DNA from: Caldifarciminota bacterium | Lineage (GTDB): Bacteria; Hydrothermota; Tepidihabitantia; SM23-42 | Assembly: GCA_014859085.1 (NCBI GenBank) | Contig: JACUUY010000004.1 | Span: 1-45,310, forward strand | Reading direction: 5' to 3' | Length of the DNA stretch: 45,310 nt | Shown here: positions 7,905 to 15,994 of the stretch, in pieces | Layout: each line of letters begins with the position of its first letter | Position numbering within the stretch: the stretch's first letter is position 1 | Position numbers and translations under genes: made by a program | The notes under the pieces: generated by a model | Told to the model about the DNA's origin: nothing | Databases searched by the model: none | Seen by the model: only the letters and a program-made list of their open reading frames with translations

Positions 7905-8018
7905 TTGACATTAATTCAGCCTGCCAGAATACCAGCACACCCGCGCTGTACTAATATCACTGCAGAGTAGTTCATTGTGGATGAGTCTCATCTTGTTAAG
8001 TGTTTAGATTTGACCCCA
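7886..8018. repeat. 133 bp mini-element with 18 bp perfect terminal inverted repeats
   Basis: TGGGGTCAAATCTAAACA at 7886-7903 is the exact reverse complement of 8001-8018. The 97 bp interior contains a 13 bp dyad, GATGAGTCTCATC (7980-7992), and no coding capacity. The left end supplies the ATG and first codons of the alkyltransferase; the right end supplies the last codons and stop of rtcA. I see no obvious target-site duplication. The form suggests a MITE or REP-like element mobilised in trans; no transposase is in the window. Confidence 0.75.
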
Positions 8019-9042
8019 TAGCCATGGATGCCTTACGGCAGGACAGGACGTTGTTATCACCGGCGAATTCGACAGGCAGGAATTTCTGAACGACCCAGAT
8101 GCTGGTCTGCGCGTGTTTCGTCATCAAAGGTACTCTCACTTCAGAAGCCGCGGACGTGCTGTTCGCTGCCAACGCCATGAACGGGATCAGCTGATCGACC
8201 ATCCACTCATCGACCGATGCGTACGAATCGATCGCTTCCCGGAGATTATTTGCCGCTTCCATCCCCACCTGCTCGGCCGGTGTTCCCCGTTTGCCAAGTG
8301 CACCGGCGCCGAGCACGCCATTACTATACCGCGCGCAAGCGGTAATGAAACAACCGGGCGAGACCGCATCCACGTACTGGCACTGGGCGTCTACATCTTC
8401 GATCACCCGGTTGAATCCGCCTACCATTCTCTCTCCAACCTTTGCATCTTTGAGGTGGCGCGAGGCGCACGACCACACTCTTACTTCTTCAGGTTCACCA
8501 CGGTCTTTCATGCTCAGCGATTTCAGGTCCGAAGGGAAGATCTTGACACAGACCTCTCCGCCGCCGCCTGGATTGAAACCATGGCGCCTGACTTCAATCT
8601 CTAAAGCTACGCCGATCATTTTCAGTATCGGCAAGAATACATGGAGAAAATATCCGATCGTCGGGCTGAAGGGCACTGCCGTGCCGCCCCTGACCGTGAG
8701 CTCGAGCGGCGCACTGACACAAACGCCGATCGGCACCAGTGTCTGCAGGATGAGCGTGACCGAACCTGCGGTTCTGGCATCGATCTCGTACTTACCACCC
8801 TTGATCTTTCCTGGAACGAATGTCATTTCGGTCGAGTTCATTTTCAAACCATCGATTTTGGCATCGCATATTTGTCCGGCGGCGGCGATTCCATGAAGGT
8901 GCTGCGGTCTTAAACCGGGTTTGTCCCTTCCCTTTCTGATATTGAAAATGTGCACGGAATTGTTGGTTATTGCCGAAAGTGCAACCGCAGTCCTCAGAAT
9001 CTGACCACCACCTTCAAAATAAGAACCATCAACATCGATCAT
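7996..9042 (-). CDS. rtcA: RNA 3'-terminal phosphate cyclase
   Basis: 348 residues, the normal size for RtcA. It begins MIDVDGSYFEGGGQILRTAVAL, the family signature, with RKGRDKPGLRPQHLHG near residue 40. Further on are HGFNPGGGGEV and the C-terminal TKHAQTSIWVVQKFLPVEF, whose His corresponds to the nucleotidylated histidine. The enzyme converts RNA 3'-phosphates to 2',3'-cyclic phosphates using ATP. No RtcB, RtcR or sigma54 elements are nearby. It is separated by 5 nt from the upstream DUF2284 gene. The final residues (GSNLNT) and the stop codon lie inside the repeat element at 7886-8018, so the tail is probably not native. Confidence 0.93.
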   Translation of the reverse strand: MIDVDGSYFEGGGQILRTAVALSAITNNSVHIFNIRKGRDKPGLRPQHLHGIAAAGQICDAKIDGLKMNSTEMTFVPGKIKGGKYEIDARTAGSVTLILQTLVPIGVCVSAPLELTVRGGTAVPFSPTIGYFLHVFLPILKMIGVALEIEVRRHGFNPGGGGEVCVKIFPSDLKSLSMKDRGEPEEVRVWSCASRHLKDAKVGERMVGGFNRVIEDVDAQCQYVDAVSPGCFITACARYSNGVLGAGALGKRGTPAEQVGMEAANNLREAIDSYASVDEWMVDQLIPFMALAANSTSAASEVRVPLMTKHAQTSIWVVQKFLPVEFAGDNNVLSCRKASMAMGSNLNT

Positions 9043-9047
9043 ACCAC

Positions 9048-9578
9048 CTACTCAATGAGTATCACCGCGTTATACGAACAACAAGCATCTTCGGTTCTCA
9101 CTACTTCCAGTTCGAAACCGTTGTTTCTCACTGTTTGATATACATCGATACCACACGCCTCCATCGCCGGTCTTGCCTGCTCCGGATGTATGCACTCTTT
9201 CTTGGTGTTACACGTTCGACAGAATCGGCAAGGACCTGAAGCCATACCAAATGCCTTGTAATACCCGTCAAGGAAGATGTCGCGCTCAAGAACGGCCACG
9301 ATATTTTTCAACTTCCTGCTCATCGTGCGTTCCTTTCCCGACTGTATACCCGTGATCTGTATTAGCAGCGCCTTTGAGTATTCACCCAACATTTTCTTCG
9401 TGTACTCCGGTGTCGGCGAAAACGGCGGACAGGTTAGGTGTTTGCCATGACCACTGCAACCATACTGGCATTTAAGCCTGACCCAATTGCTCACGACAAT
9501 AGTCTTTGTATCAACTACCTTTGCTTTAGTGATCCCCATCGATATAGACTTCATCACATATTTTTCAAGATTAGACAT
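9048..9578 (-). CDS. DUF2284 putative metal-binding protein
   Basis: 176 residues, cysteine-rich, with no transmembrane segment. The motifs CQYGCSGHGKHLTCPPFSPTP near residue 37 and GPCRFCRTCNTKKECIHPEQARPAMEACGIDV in the C-terminal half are the recognisable DUF2284 pattern (predicted metal-binding, COG5423). The function is unknown; the paired Cys clusters suggest iron-sulfur or zinc binding. GGAGG precedes the ATG. It lies 47 nt after the ligase gene and 5 nt before rtcA, so all three are probably one transcript. Confidence 0.83.
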   Translation of the reverse strand: MSNLEKYVMKSISMGITKAKVVDTKTIVVSNWVRLKCQYGCSGHGKHLTCPPFSPTPEYTKKMLGEYSKALLIQITGIQSGKERTMSRKLKNIVAVLERDIFLDGYYKAFGMASGPCRFCRTCNTKKECIHPEQARPAMEACGIDVYQTVRNNGFELEVVRTEDACCSYNAVILIE

Positions 9579-9625
9579 ATCTTTCCTCCAATTCTTTGCA
9601 ACATAGCTAACGTCACAGACAAAAT

Positions 9626-11164
9626 CTACTGAATATCGGTCAAAGCGATTCGGGATAATTTTTCCAGGTCCATTATGGTATTGATATCTTTCGCAGTTTT
9701 GTCGTTTCGTATCCGCTTCACGCGCGCGAACCTGAGCGCGACGCCTGAATCGTATTTCGGACTCTTCTGGACTTCGTTGAAAGCGATTTCAACAACAACC
9801 TCGGGTTTGACATAGACGGTCCATTTATCTTCATGCACCTTATATTGTGGAAGGTTATTGGTCACCCATTGCAGCATTTTGTCAGTCAGTCCCTTAAACG
9901 TCTTGCCGACCATCAGGTACTTTGTCTTTGTTTCATCGAGAATACCCAAATGCAGATTCGATAACAAACCATGCCTCCTGCCGTGTCCCCATTCGGCCGC
10001 CAGCACCACGCAATCGGCCGTATGGCTGCCCTTTATCTTGAACCATAGATTCCCTCTTTTACCAGGGCGATACGGGGAATCGAGAACCTTTACCATGACA
10101 CCTTCGTTGCCACACTCGATGGCTTGCTCGTAGAAGGCAATCGCGGCACTTTTGCTGACCGGCTTTGTCCGTGCTGCCAGGTATTCCTTCTTACGGACGA
10201 TTCTGCCAAGCACTTTTCCGCGTTCTGTGTAAGTCTGGCCGGTTAGGTCGTTACCATCGACGTACAGAGCATCGAAGAACTGCGGCAGCACGGGAACTTG
10301 TTTCTGCATTCTGGCGATGTCCTTCTTCCGTGTAGTACGGCGCGCGAGGACCTGAAAGGGAACTGGTCTACCTTTGTCGTCGATACCGATCGCTTCACCA
10401 TCAAGAATGAATTCATTCACCGAAAGCTCCATGGCGGTCGCTACTAATTCCGGAAAGTGAACGGTGATATCCTTCAAGTGTCTGGAAAATATCCTTACTT
10501 CATCTCCCTTGCGGTGGACTTGAATTCTGATACCATCCAGCTTGTGCTCCAGGGCAAAATCATCGTACTTTTCGTAAACCTTGTCCATTGATTCCGCAAT
10601 CTGCGCCAGCATCGGCTTCAGCGGGCTAAAAATCCTTGTTCCAAGGTTATCTAATCCTGTCTTCCCATGTTCCAGAATAAACGTAAATAGCTCGGCAATG
10701 TCCGGCTTTTGCAGGTATGCCCGTTCAAGACTATCCTGTGACAATTTGAAGAATTCGTCAATTGCCAGCTTCACCAATCCCTCGCCTGCGCCTTGATGAA
10801 CCTCCCCGATGATCAGCGAAACGAGATGCCTGCGTTTTGCCTTGCTGAGTCGGCTAAACAATGGTGCCAGGACTTCGATTTTTGCCCTTCCCCGTGCTGT
10901 GCTGGCTTCATTGAGAAAATCGTGCACTTCCATCAACTCCGGTGATGCGCCTCTATGCTGTGGAGTCAGGAGTAGTTCAGACAATCCTTTCCACGTTATG
11001 CTGATCTTGCCCTGCATGATCTTACCAGAAATATAAGACACGCCAATTCCAGCTTCTCCTTTCTTCAGCCTGCGCAGGAAATCGAGGATCACACCAATCT
11101 TCTCATTCCTTGAATTCACTCTTCTCAATCGTTCTGAATATTGAACCAACACTTTAAATTGCAT
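9626..11164 (-). CDS. ATP-dependent DNA ligase, archaeal/LigB type
   Basis: 512 residues. The N-terminal ~200 residues are the helical DNA-binding domain. The adenylation domain has the lysine motif LEHKLDGIRIQVHR near residue 210, then FILDGEAIG, EGVMVKVLDSPYRPG and WFKIK. The OB-fold follows with LLSNLHLG and the C-terminal RFARVKRIRNDK. Length and order match archaeal-type replicative/repair ligases rather than short Ku-linked LigD proteins. The start at 11164 is preceded by AGAGAG. It heads a cluster with the DUF2284 protein, RtcA and Ogt, suggesting a nucleic-acid end-repair neighbourhood. I saw no convincing promoter in the 60 bp upstream. Confidence 0.93.
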   Translation of the reverse strand: MQFKVLVQYSERLRRVNSRNEKIGVILDFLRRLKKGEAGIGVSYISGKIMQGKISITWKGLSELLLTPQHRGASPELMEVHDFLNEASTARGRAKIEVLAPLFSRLSKAKRRHLVSLIIGEVHQGAGEGLVKLAIDEFFKLSQDSLERAYLQKPDIAELFTFILEHGKTGLDNLGTRIFSPLKPMLAQIAESMDKVYEKYDDFALEHKLDGIRIQVHRKGDEVRIFSRHLKDITVHFPELVATAMELSVNEFILDGEAIGIDDKGRPVPFQVLARRTTRKKDIARMQKQVPVLPQFFDALYVDGNDLTGQTYTERGKVLGRIVRKKEYLAARTKPVSKSAAIAFYEQAIECGNEGVMVKVLDSPYRPGKRGNLWFKIKGSHTADCVVLAAEWGHGRRHGLLSNLHLGILDETKTKYLMVGKTFKGLTDKMLQWVTNNLPQYKVHEDKWTVYVKPEVVVEIAFNEVQKSPKYDSGVALRFARVKRIRNDKTAKDINTIMDLEKLSRIALTDIQ

Positions 11165-11225
11165 GCAGAACTCTCTTTTTATCGGTAAAATCTGAACATA
11201 CGTATATCTTTCAGTTGCTTCCCTT

Positions 11226-11345
11226 TTATCTGCATTTAGGACAGTAAAAGGTGTCGTGCCTGGAAAAACTCACGGTCCTGATAATATCCCCGCATTTCGG
11301 ACAACTCGAACCCTTCTTCCCGTGGACATTGAGGAAACCCCTTTT
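11226..11345 (-). pseudogene. Remnant of a Fpg/MutM-type DNA glycosylase C-terminal zinc finger
   Basis: Within the 65-residue ORF at 11226-11423, the last ~40 residues (FLNVHGKKGSSCPKCGDII...FYCPKCR) match the C-terminal zinc finger of formamidopyrimidine-DNA glycosylases, where a YGR-x-G-x-PCPRCG and a final CPxCQ are standard. No catalytic N-terminal proline domain or H2TH domain is present upstream, so this is only a tail. It is fused in frame to what looks like radical SAM remnant sequence. It lies next to the ligase gene, consistent with decay of a larger repair locus. A short standalone zinc-ribbon protein is the alternative. Confidence 0.5.
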
Positions 11346-11372
11346 TTCTAATCTAATTGGCCCGCCCTGCTG

Positions 11373-11762
11373 ACCTGTTCGATCGCCCATGAGAATACCT
11401 CGATTATTGATTGCTGTCAACATGCACGGAAAAACGCCTGCTAACGCGGAATTACCAGTATATCAGATGTCCTCGGTCTTACAATCGACGTGATCAATCG
11501 ACCCGCGCTAACTGCGCGATCCTTACACTGACCTGTTCAGGATCGTATGATTTTCCGTATTTGTTAGGTTTTCCCACGACTTATCACTCCAGCAAAAAAC
11601 GCGCTTCAAATTGCATCCACAGCAATCAGCTGAAGCAATGCCACCATACCATCGACCGGGCATTGATAACCGATAATGTTTGCACTCAATCCCATGTACG
11701 ACAACATCCGCTATCTCATTTGCTTTCGTGATGGGATCAAACAGGTGCATCGCGCAACGCAT
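11373..11762 (-). pseudogene. Frameshifted remnant of a radical SAM protein
   Basis: Three consecutive minus-strand segments in different frames read like one radical SAM protein. Segment 1 (11762-11523): LFDPITKANEIADVVVHG, RWYGGIASADCCGCNL, VFCWSDKS. Segment 2 (about 11562-11494): KYGKSYDPEQVSVRIAQLA. Segment 3 (11462-11373): YTGNSAL...LTAINNRGIL...RTG, resembling the SGGEPT-to-ETNG region. The cluster motif should be CNLxCVFC, but the second cysteine is Arg (CGC at complement of 11601-11603), one transition away from TGC. Two frameshifts plus a lost ligand mean it is dead. This accounts for most of the otherwise gene-free stretch 11424-11791. Confidence 0.6.
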
Positions 11763-11791
11763 TATCCAGCATAACAGGTATGATACCTACA

Positions 11792-12715
11792 CTAGTAATT
11801 CAGCGCCCCAGCCACGCCCGCCCGAAAGCCAAATTTCCGCTGATTTGCTGTAAAAAGAACACTTCTGAGAATTAACGAAAACGCCCCCAATCGACGGTCA
11901 TAGCCAATGCTGATACCGGCGTACGAACCGTACGTAGGCGGACCACCAGGCGAGTACTCGACCCCTACTGTGCGTGGGCGAAATAATCGGTAAAAAGCAG
12001 AAGGATATTTACCACTAAGCCGTTCATCAGGAGTCACCTCCTCGCCATGACCGAGTGCAATTCCAAATTGGAAATGGGAGAAAGCAAGAAATTTGCTGGT
12101 AAATATTACTTCTTCTCTATCTCCATCAGAGGTAAACGGATTCAGCCGTCCGGCCATGATAGGACTGTGAGTCTCAATGATAATGACACCCTCAAACGGC
12201 GGGAACATTTTCTCAAAAGCAAACAAACCAAGATTTATTGTCCCGAGAAACATATCGGTTTGCGTGTCGGGACTGTTGAACATACGGTCGAGAGCCGAAG
12301 TGTAGGCTGCGTTTTCGGATTCAAACCAATAATACTCCCATATCTCACTTAGAATAATGCCCAGACCAAATCCCACGGCGACCGATAGTCGCAATCGATG
12401 CCTGTGCCACCACTCATCTGGGAGAACTTTGTCAGCATGATAATAGAGCACTTCCGCGAATAGCCTCGCCGGGACATAATGCTCTGCAACTGTATATTCA
12501 CCCAGGAACAAGTTTACTACTCTGTCAATATTGCTCTCATAATCTGCCGTGACAGTCATATTTGTATACATTGGTAAGTTCGGCGCATTAACAACATTGC
12601 AGTATGATTCAATCGAATTGCTGATATGAGCTGAAACGCAACAGCGCACCATGTGTGATTGTTGGATACTACAGTTGGAATCAAGTAGGATTAGTATTAC
12701 AATAACTGAAACCAT
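11792..12715 (-). CDS. Predicted envelope/outer-membrane protein, unknown function
   Basis: 307 residues from ATG 12715 (the track's TTG is one codon earlier). I do not recognise a family. The N-terminus (MVSVIVILILLD) resembles a short signal sequence. A glycine-rich hydrophobic stretch, LSVAVGFGLGIILSEIWEYYWF, lies near the middle. The last ~100 residues are alternating beta-strand-like segments (GVEYSPGG, YAGISIGYDRRLGAF, FGFRAGVAGALNY) ending in an aromatic residue, as outer-membrane barrels do. A consensus promoter with a palindrome in its spacer lies 35-60 nt upstream. It is monocistronic as far as visible. Confidence 0.6.
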   Translation of the reverse strand: MVSVIVILILLDSNCSIQQSHMVRCCVSAHISNSIESYCNVVNAPNLPMYTNMTVTADYESNIDRVVNLFLGEYTVAEHYVPARLFAEVLYYHADKVLPDEWWHRHRLRLSVAVGFGLGIILSEIWEYYWFESENAAYTSALDRMFNSPDTQTDMFLGTINLGLFAFEKMFPPFEGVIIIETHSPIMAGRLNPFTSDGDREEVIFTSKFLAFSHFQFGIALGHGEEVTPDERLSGKYPSAFYRLFRPRTVGVEYSPGGPPTYGSYAGISIGYDRRLGAFSLILRSVLFTANQRKFGFRAGVAGALNY

Positions 12716-12749
12716 CAAACCCCCACATTAACTTATATTGCAATAATAT

Positions 12750-12777
12750 ATTATATATTACGGTATTACCGTGTCAA
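12750..12777 (-). promoter_or_regulatory. Consensus promoter with dyad operator in the spacer
   Basis: On the minus strand TTGACA (complement of 12772-12777), a 16 nt spacer and TATAAT (complement of 12750-12755): both hexamers perfect. The spacer contains the perfect dyad ACGGTATTACCGT (12760-12772), placed where a repressor would block polymerase or a MerR-type activator would distort DNA. It drives the envelope protein at 11792-12715. Confidence 0.75.
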
Positions 12778-12831
12778 GAAATATCGATAAGAGCAGAACA
12801 GTTTTACAATTAGATATGAAAGAGAATCGAA

Positions 12832-15723
12832 TTATTTTACAACCACGATTTTCTCAACAAAATTACATTTCTTACCTCGGATCTTCACGAAATAGATGCC
12901 CTGCGCAACAGCCCGTCCGTTCTCATCTTTCGCATGCCAGATGATCCGCTCTGTATCAGTATCGATATCCCTGTACCGTTTGACCAATCTTCCAGCAGCA
13001 TCGTATATACAGATTTCATCGAGCCTCGTGCCGCCAAAGACTATGTTGAAATTCGTTCGGCCGATCTTCGGAAATACCGCCAGGTCCAGCGTTTCACGGT
13101 CTTTGTGGCCGGCGATCCCCACTCCCGGTACTCCGCCGCAGAGTGCAAAGAAACGACCGACCGTAGTCAAACCCTGAGTGCCGACGAGCACGTCCTGGTG
13201 CCCGTCAAAACTGATATCGTCAACCGCACGCACCGAGTAGATGAGCTTTCCCTCAAAGTGCGACCAGATAATACTGCCGTCAGCGCCGCTGAAACAATAG
13301 ACCATGCCCGGGGTCTGGTTACCTGCCACGACATCGCACTTGCCGTCACCGTCCAGATCTTCGATCGCATCCACGGTCCAGACACTACTGCCGATCGGAT
13401 AGGACCAGTGAACGCTGCCGGTCGCAGCGTTGAGCACCTGGAAAGAAGACCCCCAGTGAGCCACGGCGATCCCGGGTATGCCCGGCCCTATCAGGTCCGG
13501 TATTTGCGCGACTTTGGTAACGTGGCCGCCGACATATGTCGCCCAAAGCCGCGCTCCGTTCGCGCCGCTCAGACAGAAGACCGAGTCACTCCAGGCACCG
13601 GCAATTACCTCGTGTTTTGCATCTCCGTTCTGGTCCGGTATCGTAATGACGGATTGGATGTCGCCGCCGCAATGATACGACCACAAAGGCGTGTAGACCA
13701 TGCCGCTCGACGCGCCGCTCACGCAATAGACCTTCCGGTCATAATTGTTACCCCAGGCACCGCAGATCGCATCCGCGACGTTGTCGCCGTTCACATCCGG
13801 TATCCAGTTGACCGAACCGACCGCATCGTTGATGCGCAGCTGCCACAGGATCTGCCCGTTTGCGCCCGAGAAACAGTACATGGAGCGCGGTCCTCCGGAC
13901 ACCAGGGAATTGCCTCCGATACCAGCGAGGACCTCACCGACATTGTCGCCGTTGACATCGGGCATCGGCTTGACCGAATATACCCAGCCGCCCTCGCCGT
14001 CATACCAGTGGCTGTCATAATACCAGATGATACTGCCGGTGAGCGCATCGACCGCGTAGACCGACCGGTCTCCCCAGGCCGTGCCGAGAAGAATGTCATC
14101 CACGCCGTCCCCGTTGTAGTCGTCGCCCCGGATAAGGCAATCATCACCGTAGCCGCCTCGGGTGGTGTCATCGCCAAAACCCCACTGGACGACGCCGTGG
14201 CTTGAACTGTTGCCCCAGAATGTGTTCAGGTGTTTTAGAATGGGCGCGCCCGCGTCATATGCTTCGCACGCGACGTCATTGATACCGTCACCGTTGATGT
14301 CGGCGATCCCGGCAACGCAGACGACGTTGTCCGGGAAATCGTACGACCAGAGCAGATCGCCGGCCTGCGGAACGATCGTGTCGCCGGTCGCGCTCAATGA
14401 AATGACGGCCGGGCTGACCGGGTCATTCGAATGGACGGACATCAGGCCGCTGTACGTGCCATAATCAACCGGTCGCGTGATCACCTGGATGACGACGGTG
14501 TCGAGGCATTGAACCGTGACCGGCAGCGCCGTGCTTCCGAGGAAGAAATGTATATTGTCGAACGCAACGCTGTCCAGCACCAGTAGTGGATAACCTTGAT
14601 TGACTATCTGCAGACCCCAATCGTCCACACAGTTGATTCGCACGTTGCCGAAATTATAAGCCGTAGCATGCGGCACAAGATAGGGATCCGGGTATACGCC
14701 GCGGCCGCTCAACCAAACGTATGTCGTTTCGTTGACCGGATCATTGCTCACGATCATTAAACTTGCTGAATGGTAGTTGAACGTGTCCGGCCCGAAGAAG
14801 ACCTGGATGTTCGTGTCCGCCCCGTCCGCGACATTGAAGGGAAACGACAGCGGTGTAGTATAGAATGCCGGATCCGGCGAGAATATCGTGTCGATCGTGA
14901 GAGCGGCGTCACCGACATTGGCAATACTGAGCAGGAACGAAAAAGACGTATCGAACGGAACAAAGCCGTAGTTGTAGCTGGCCGGCGTCACGTGTATGTC
15001 CGGCGTGCCGCCGCCCTGCAGATCGATCTGGTAGGCAACGAAGCCGGTCGGTGACGTGCCGCGCGCGATGACCCAGAGGTAACTGCCGTCCCAGGCCAGA
15101 CCCCATGGACGGTTGCCCGGTGAGTCGAGCGAATCGACGATCTGCTTGAGCACGACATCGATCTTGTATATCCGGTGCGCGCCACCGTAGTTGCCGTCGT
15201 TGCACACCCACAGATACTGACCGTCCCAGGTCGCGCCCCAGGGTTGGGGCAGGGCTTGTATGTCTATGCTGTCGAGCGCTGCGCCGTTTGACTTCTGGAT
15301 CTTATATGCTCTATTGCTTATATCTGGATAGTACGCGCAGATCCAGAGATCGGTCCCGTCATTGGCCAGACCGGCCATGTACTCTCTGAGCGCGGGGAAC
15401 GACTGGAGGTGAGCTCCGGTCATCGTATCGATCCTGTATACCGTGTCGACACCAGTCAGGTGATCGTTAACCCAGAGATCACCTTGGTCATATGCCAGGC
15501 CATAACTGTCGGCACTGAGACGCCACCTTAATCTCTTGAGGATATTGCCGTTTGCCGGGTCCAACTTGTATATCGTATCGCCGTTCACACCATAGGCACC
15601 GCACCACAGGTAATTGCCGTCCCAGGCAAGGCCCGAAGCATTGACCGGTGCGGGAATGGCATTAATGACACTCTGCCCATATGATAAGCTCAAAAGCATG
15701 CATAAAACGACTAAGCACTTCAT
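12832..15723 (-). CDS. Secreted beta-propeller/FG-GAP repeat protein with C-terminal sorting domain
   Basis: 963 residues with signal peptide MKCLVVLCMLLSLSYGQS. Residues ~20-240 carry repeats of the form GLAWDGxYLWV, a beta-propeller. Residues ~245-450 contain two ASH/choice-of-anchor-type Ig-like domains (YNYGFVPFDTSFSF, YNFGNVRINCVDDWGL; each ending SNDPV). Residues ~465-860 are FG-GAP/VCBS-like repeats with Ca-binding DxNGDGxxD loops (DINGDGIND, DYNGDGVDD, DVNGDNVGE, DLDGDGKCD). The final ~85 residues are a FlgD-like sorting domain (CIYDAAGRLVKRY, GIYFVKI), typical of type IX-style export in Bacteroidetes and candidate phyla. It is probably a surface protein with an adhesive or scaffold role; no enzymatic motif seen. 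AGGAGG lies 7 nt before the ATG, and a consensus promoter lies upstream. Confidence 0.85.
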   Translation of the reverse strand: MKCLVVLCMLLSLSYGQSVINAIPAPVNASGLAWDGNYLWCGAYGVNGDTIYKLDPANGNILKRLRWRLSADSYGLAYDQGDLWVNDHLTGVDTVYRIDTMTGAHLQSFPALREYMAGLANDGTDLWICAYYPDISNRAYKIQKSNGAALDSIDIQALPQPWGATWDGQYLWVCNDGNYGGAHRIYKIDVVLKQIVDSLDSPGNRPWGLAWDGSYLWVIARGTSPTGFVAYQIDLQGGGTPDIHVTPASYNYGFVPFDTSFSFLLSIANVGDAALTIDTIFSPDPAFYTTPLSFPFNVADGADTNIQVFFGPDTFNYHSASLMIVSNDPVNETTYVWLSGRGVYPDPYLVPHATAYNFGNVRINCVDDWGLQIVNQGYPLLVLDSVAFDNIHFFLGSTALPVTVQCLDTVVIQVITRPVDYGTYSGLMSVHSNDPVSPAVISLSATGDTIVPQAGDLLWSYDFPDNVVCVAGIADINGDGINDVACEAYDAGAPILKHLNTFWGNSSSHGVVQWGFGDDTTRGGYGDDCLIRGDDYNGDGVDDILLGTAWGDRSVYAVDALTGSIIWYYDSHWYDGEGGWVYSVKPMPDVNGDNVGEVLAGIGGNSLVSGGPRSMYCFSGANGQILWQLRINDAVGSVNWIPDVNGDNVADAICGAWGNNYDRKVYCVSGASSGMVYTPLWSYHCGGDIQSVITIPDQNGDAKHEVIAGAWSDSVFCLSGANGARLWATYVGGHVTKVAQIPDLIGPGIPGIAVAHWGSSFQVLNAATGSVHWSYPIGSSVWTVDAIEDLDGDGKCDVVAGNQTPGMVYCFSGADGSIIWSHFEGKLIYSVRAVDDISFDGHQDVLVGTQGLTTVGRFFALCGGVPGVGIAGHKDRETLDLAVFPKIGRTNFNIVFGGTRLDEICIYDAAGRLVKRYRDIDTDTERIIWHAKDENGRAVAQGIYFVKIRGKKCNFVEKIVVVK

Positions 15724-15745
15724 GATTCATCCTCCTGCTGTCTGG

Positions 15746-15773
15746 ATTATAAATGGCAATTGCCGTATGTCAA
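15746..15773 (-). promoter_or_regulatory. Consensus promoter with palindrome in the spacer, for the FG-GAP protein
   Basis: Minus-strand TTGACA (complement of 15768-15773), 16 nt spacer, TATAAT (complement of 15746-15751). The perfect palindrome GGCAATTGCC (15755-15764) sits inside the spacer. The predicted transcript start near 15739 leaves a ~16 nt leader that holds AGGAGG. Confidence 0.75.
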
Positions 15774-15836
15774 TCCGGATGAATCGTTCACTCAGCCTGG
15801 TTTCTGCGAGTATGCCGAATGGCATTCTTTCAGGTA

Positions 15837-15864
15837 TTGACAATTCGCTTTTTTTTATTACCAT
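15837..15864 (+). promoter_or_regulatory. Possible promoter for the secreted protein at 15995
   Basis: TTGACA (15837-15842), a 16 nt spacer that includes a T-run, and a weak -10 TACCAT (15859-15864). It lies in the 271 bp divergent intergenic region, which otherwise shows no gene. The leader would be about 120 nt. Support is moderate because the -10 matches only four of six bases. Confidence 0.35.
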
Positions 15865-15994
15865 GTATGTGATACTCGGGACGATAAGGATGATAACCAA
15901 CGTAGTGTACCGAGTGGCTGTTATTTCGTGGAATTGCGATCGGGAGAAAGCATTGACGTACGAAAAGTCATTCTCCTGAGATAGGGAGTATGTT

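Noticed and set aside
11392-11420. Possible minus-strand promoter TTGACA-17-TATTCT upstream of the ligase gene
   Set aside because: It lies inside the radical SAM remnant, more than 200 nt from the ligase start, with a weak -10; a chance match cannot be excluded.
11523-11762. 79-aa ORF as an intact gene
   Set aside because: It reads as the N-terminal part of a radical SAM protein with a mutated cluster cysteine and a frameshift, so it is treated as a pseudogene.
12934-14205. 423-aa plus-strand ORF opposite the FG-GAP protein
   Set aside because: It is the antisense of repeated GDG/ADG codons, with no start signal and no recognisable domain; a shadow.
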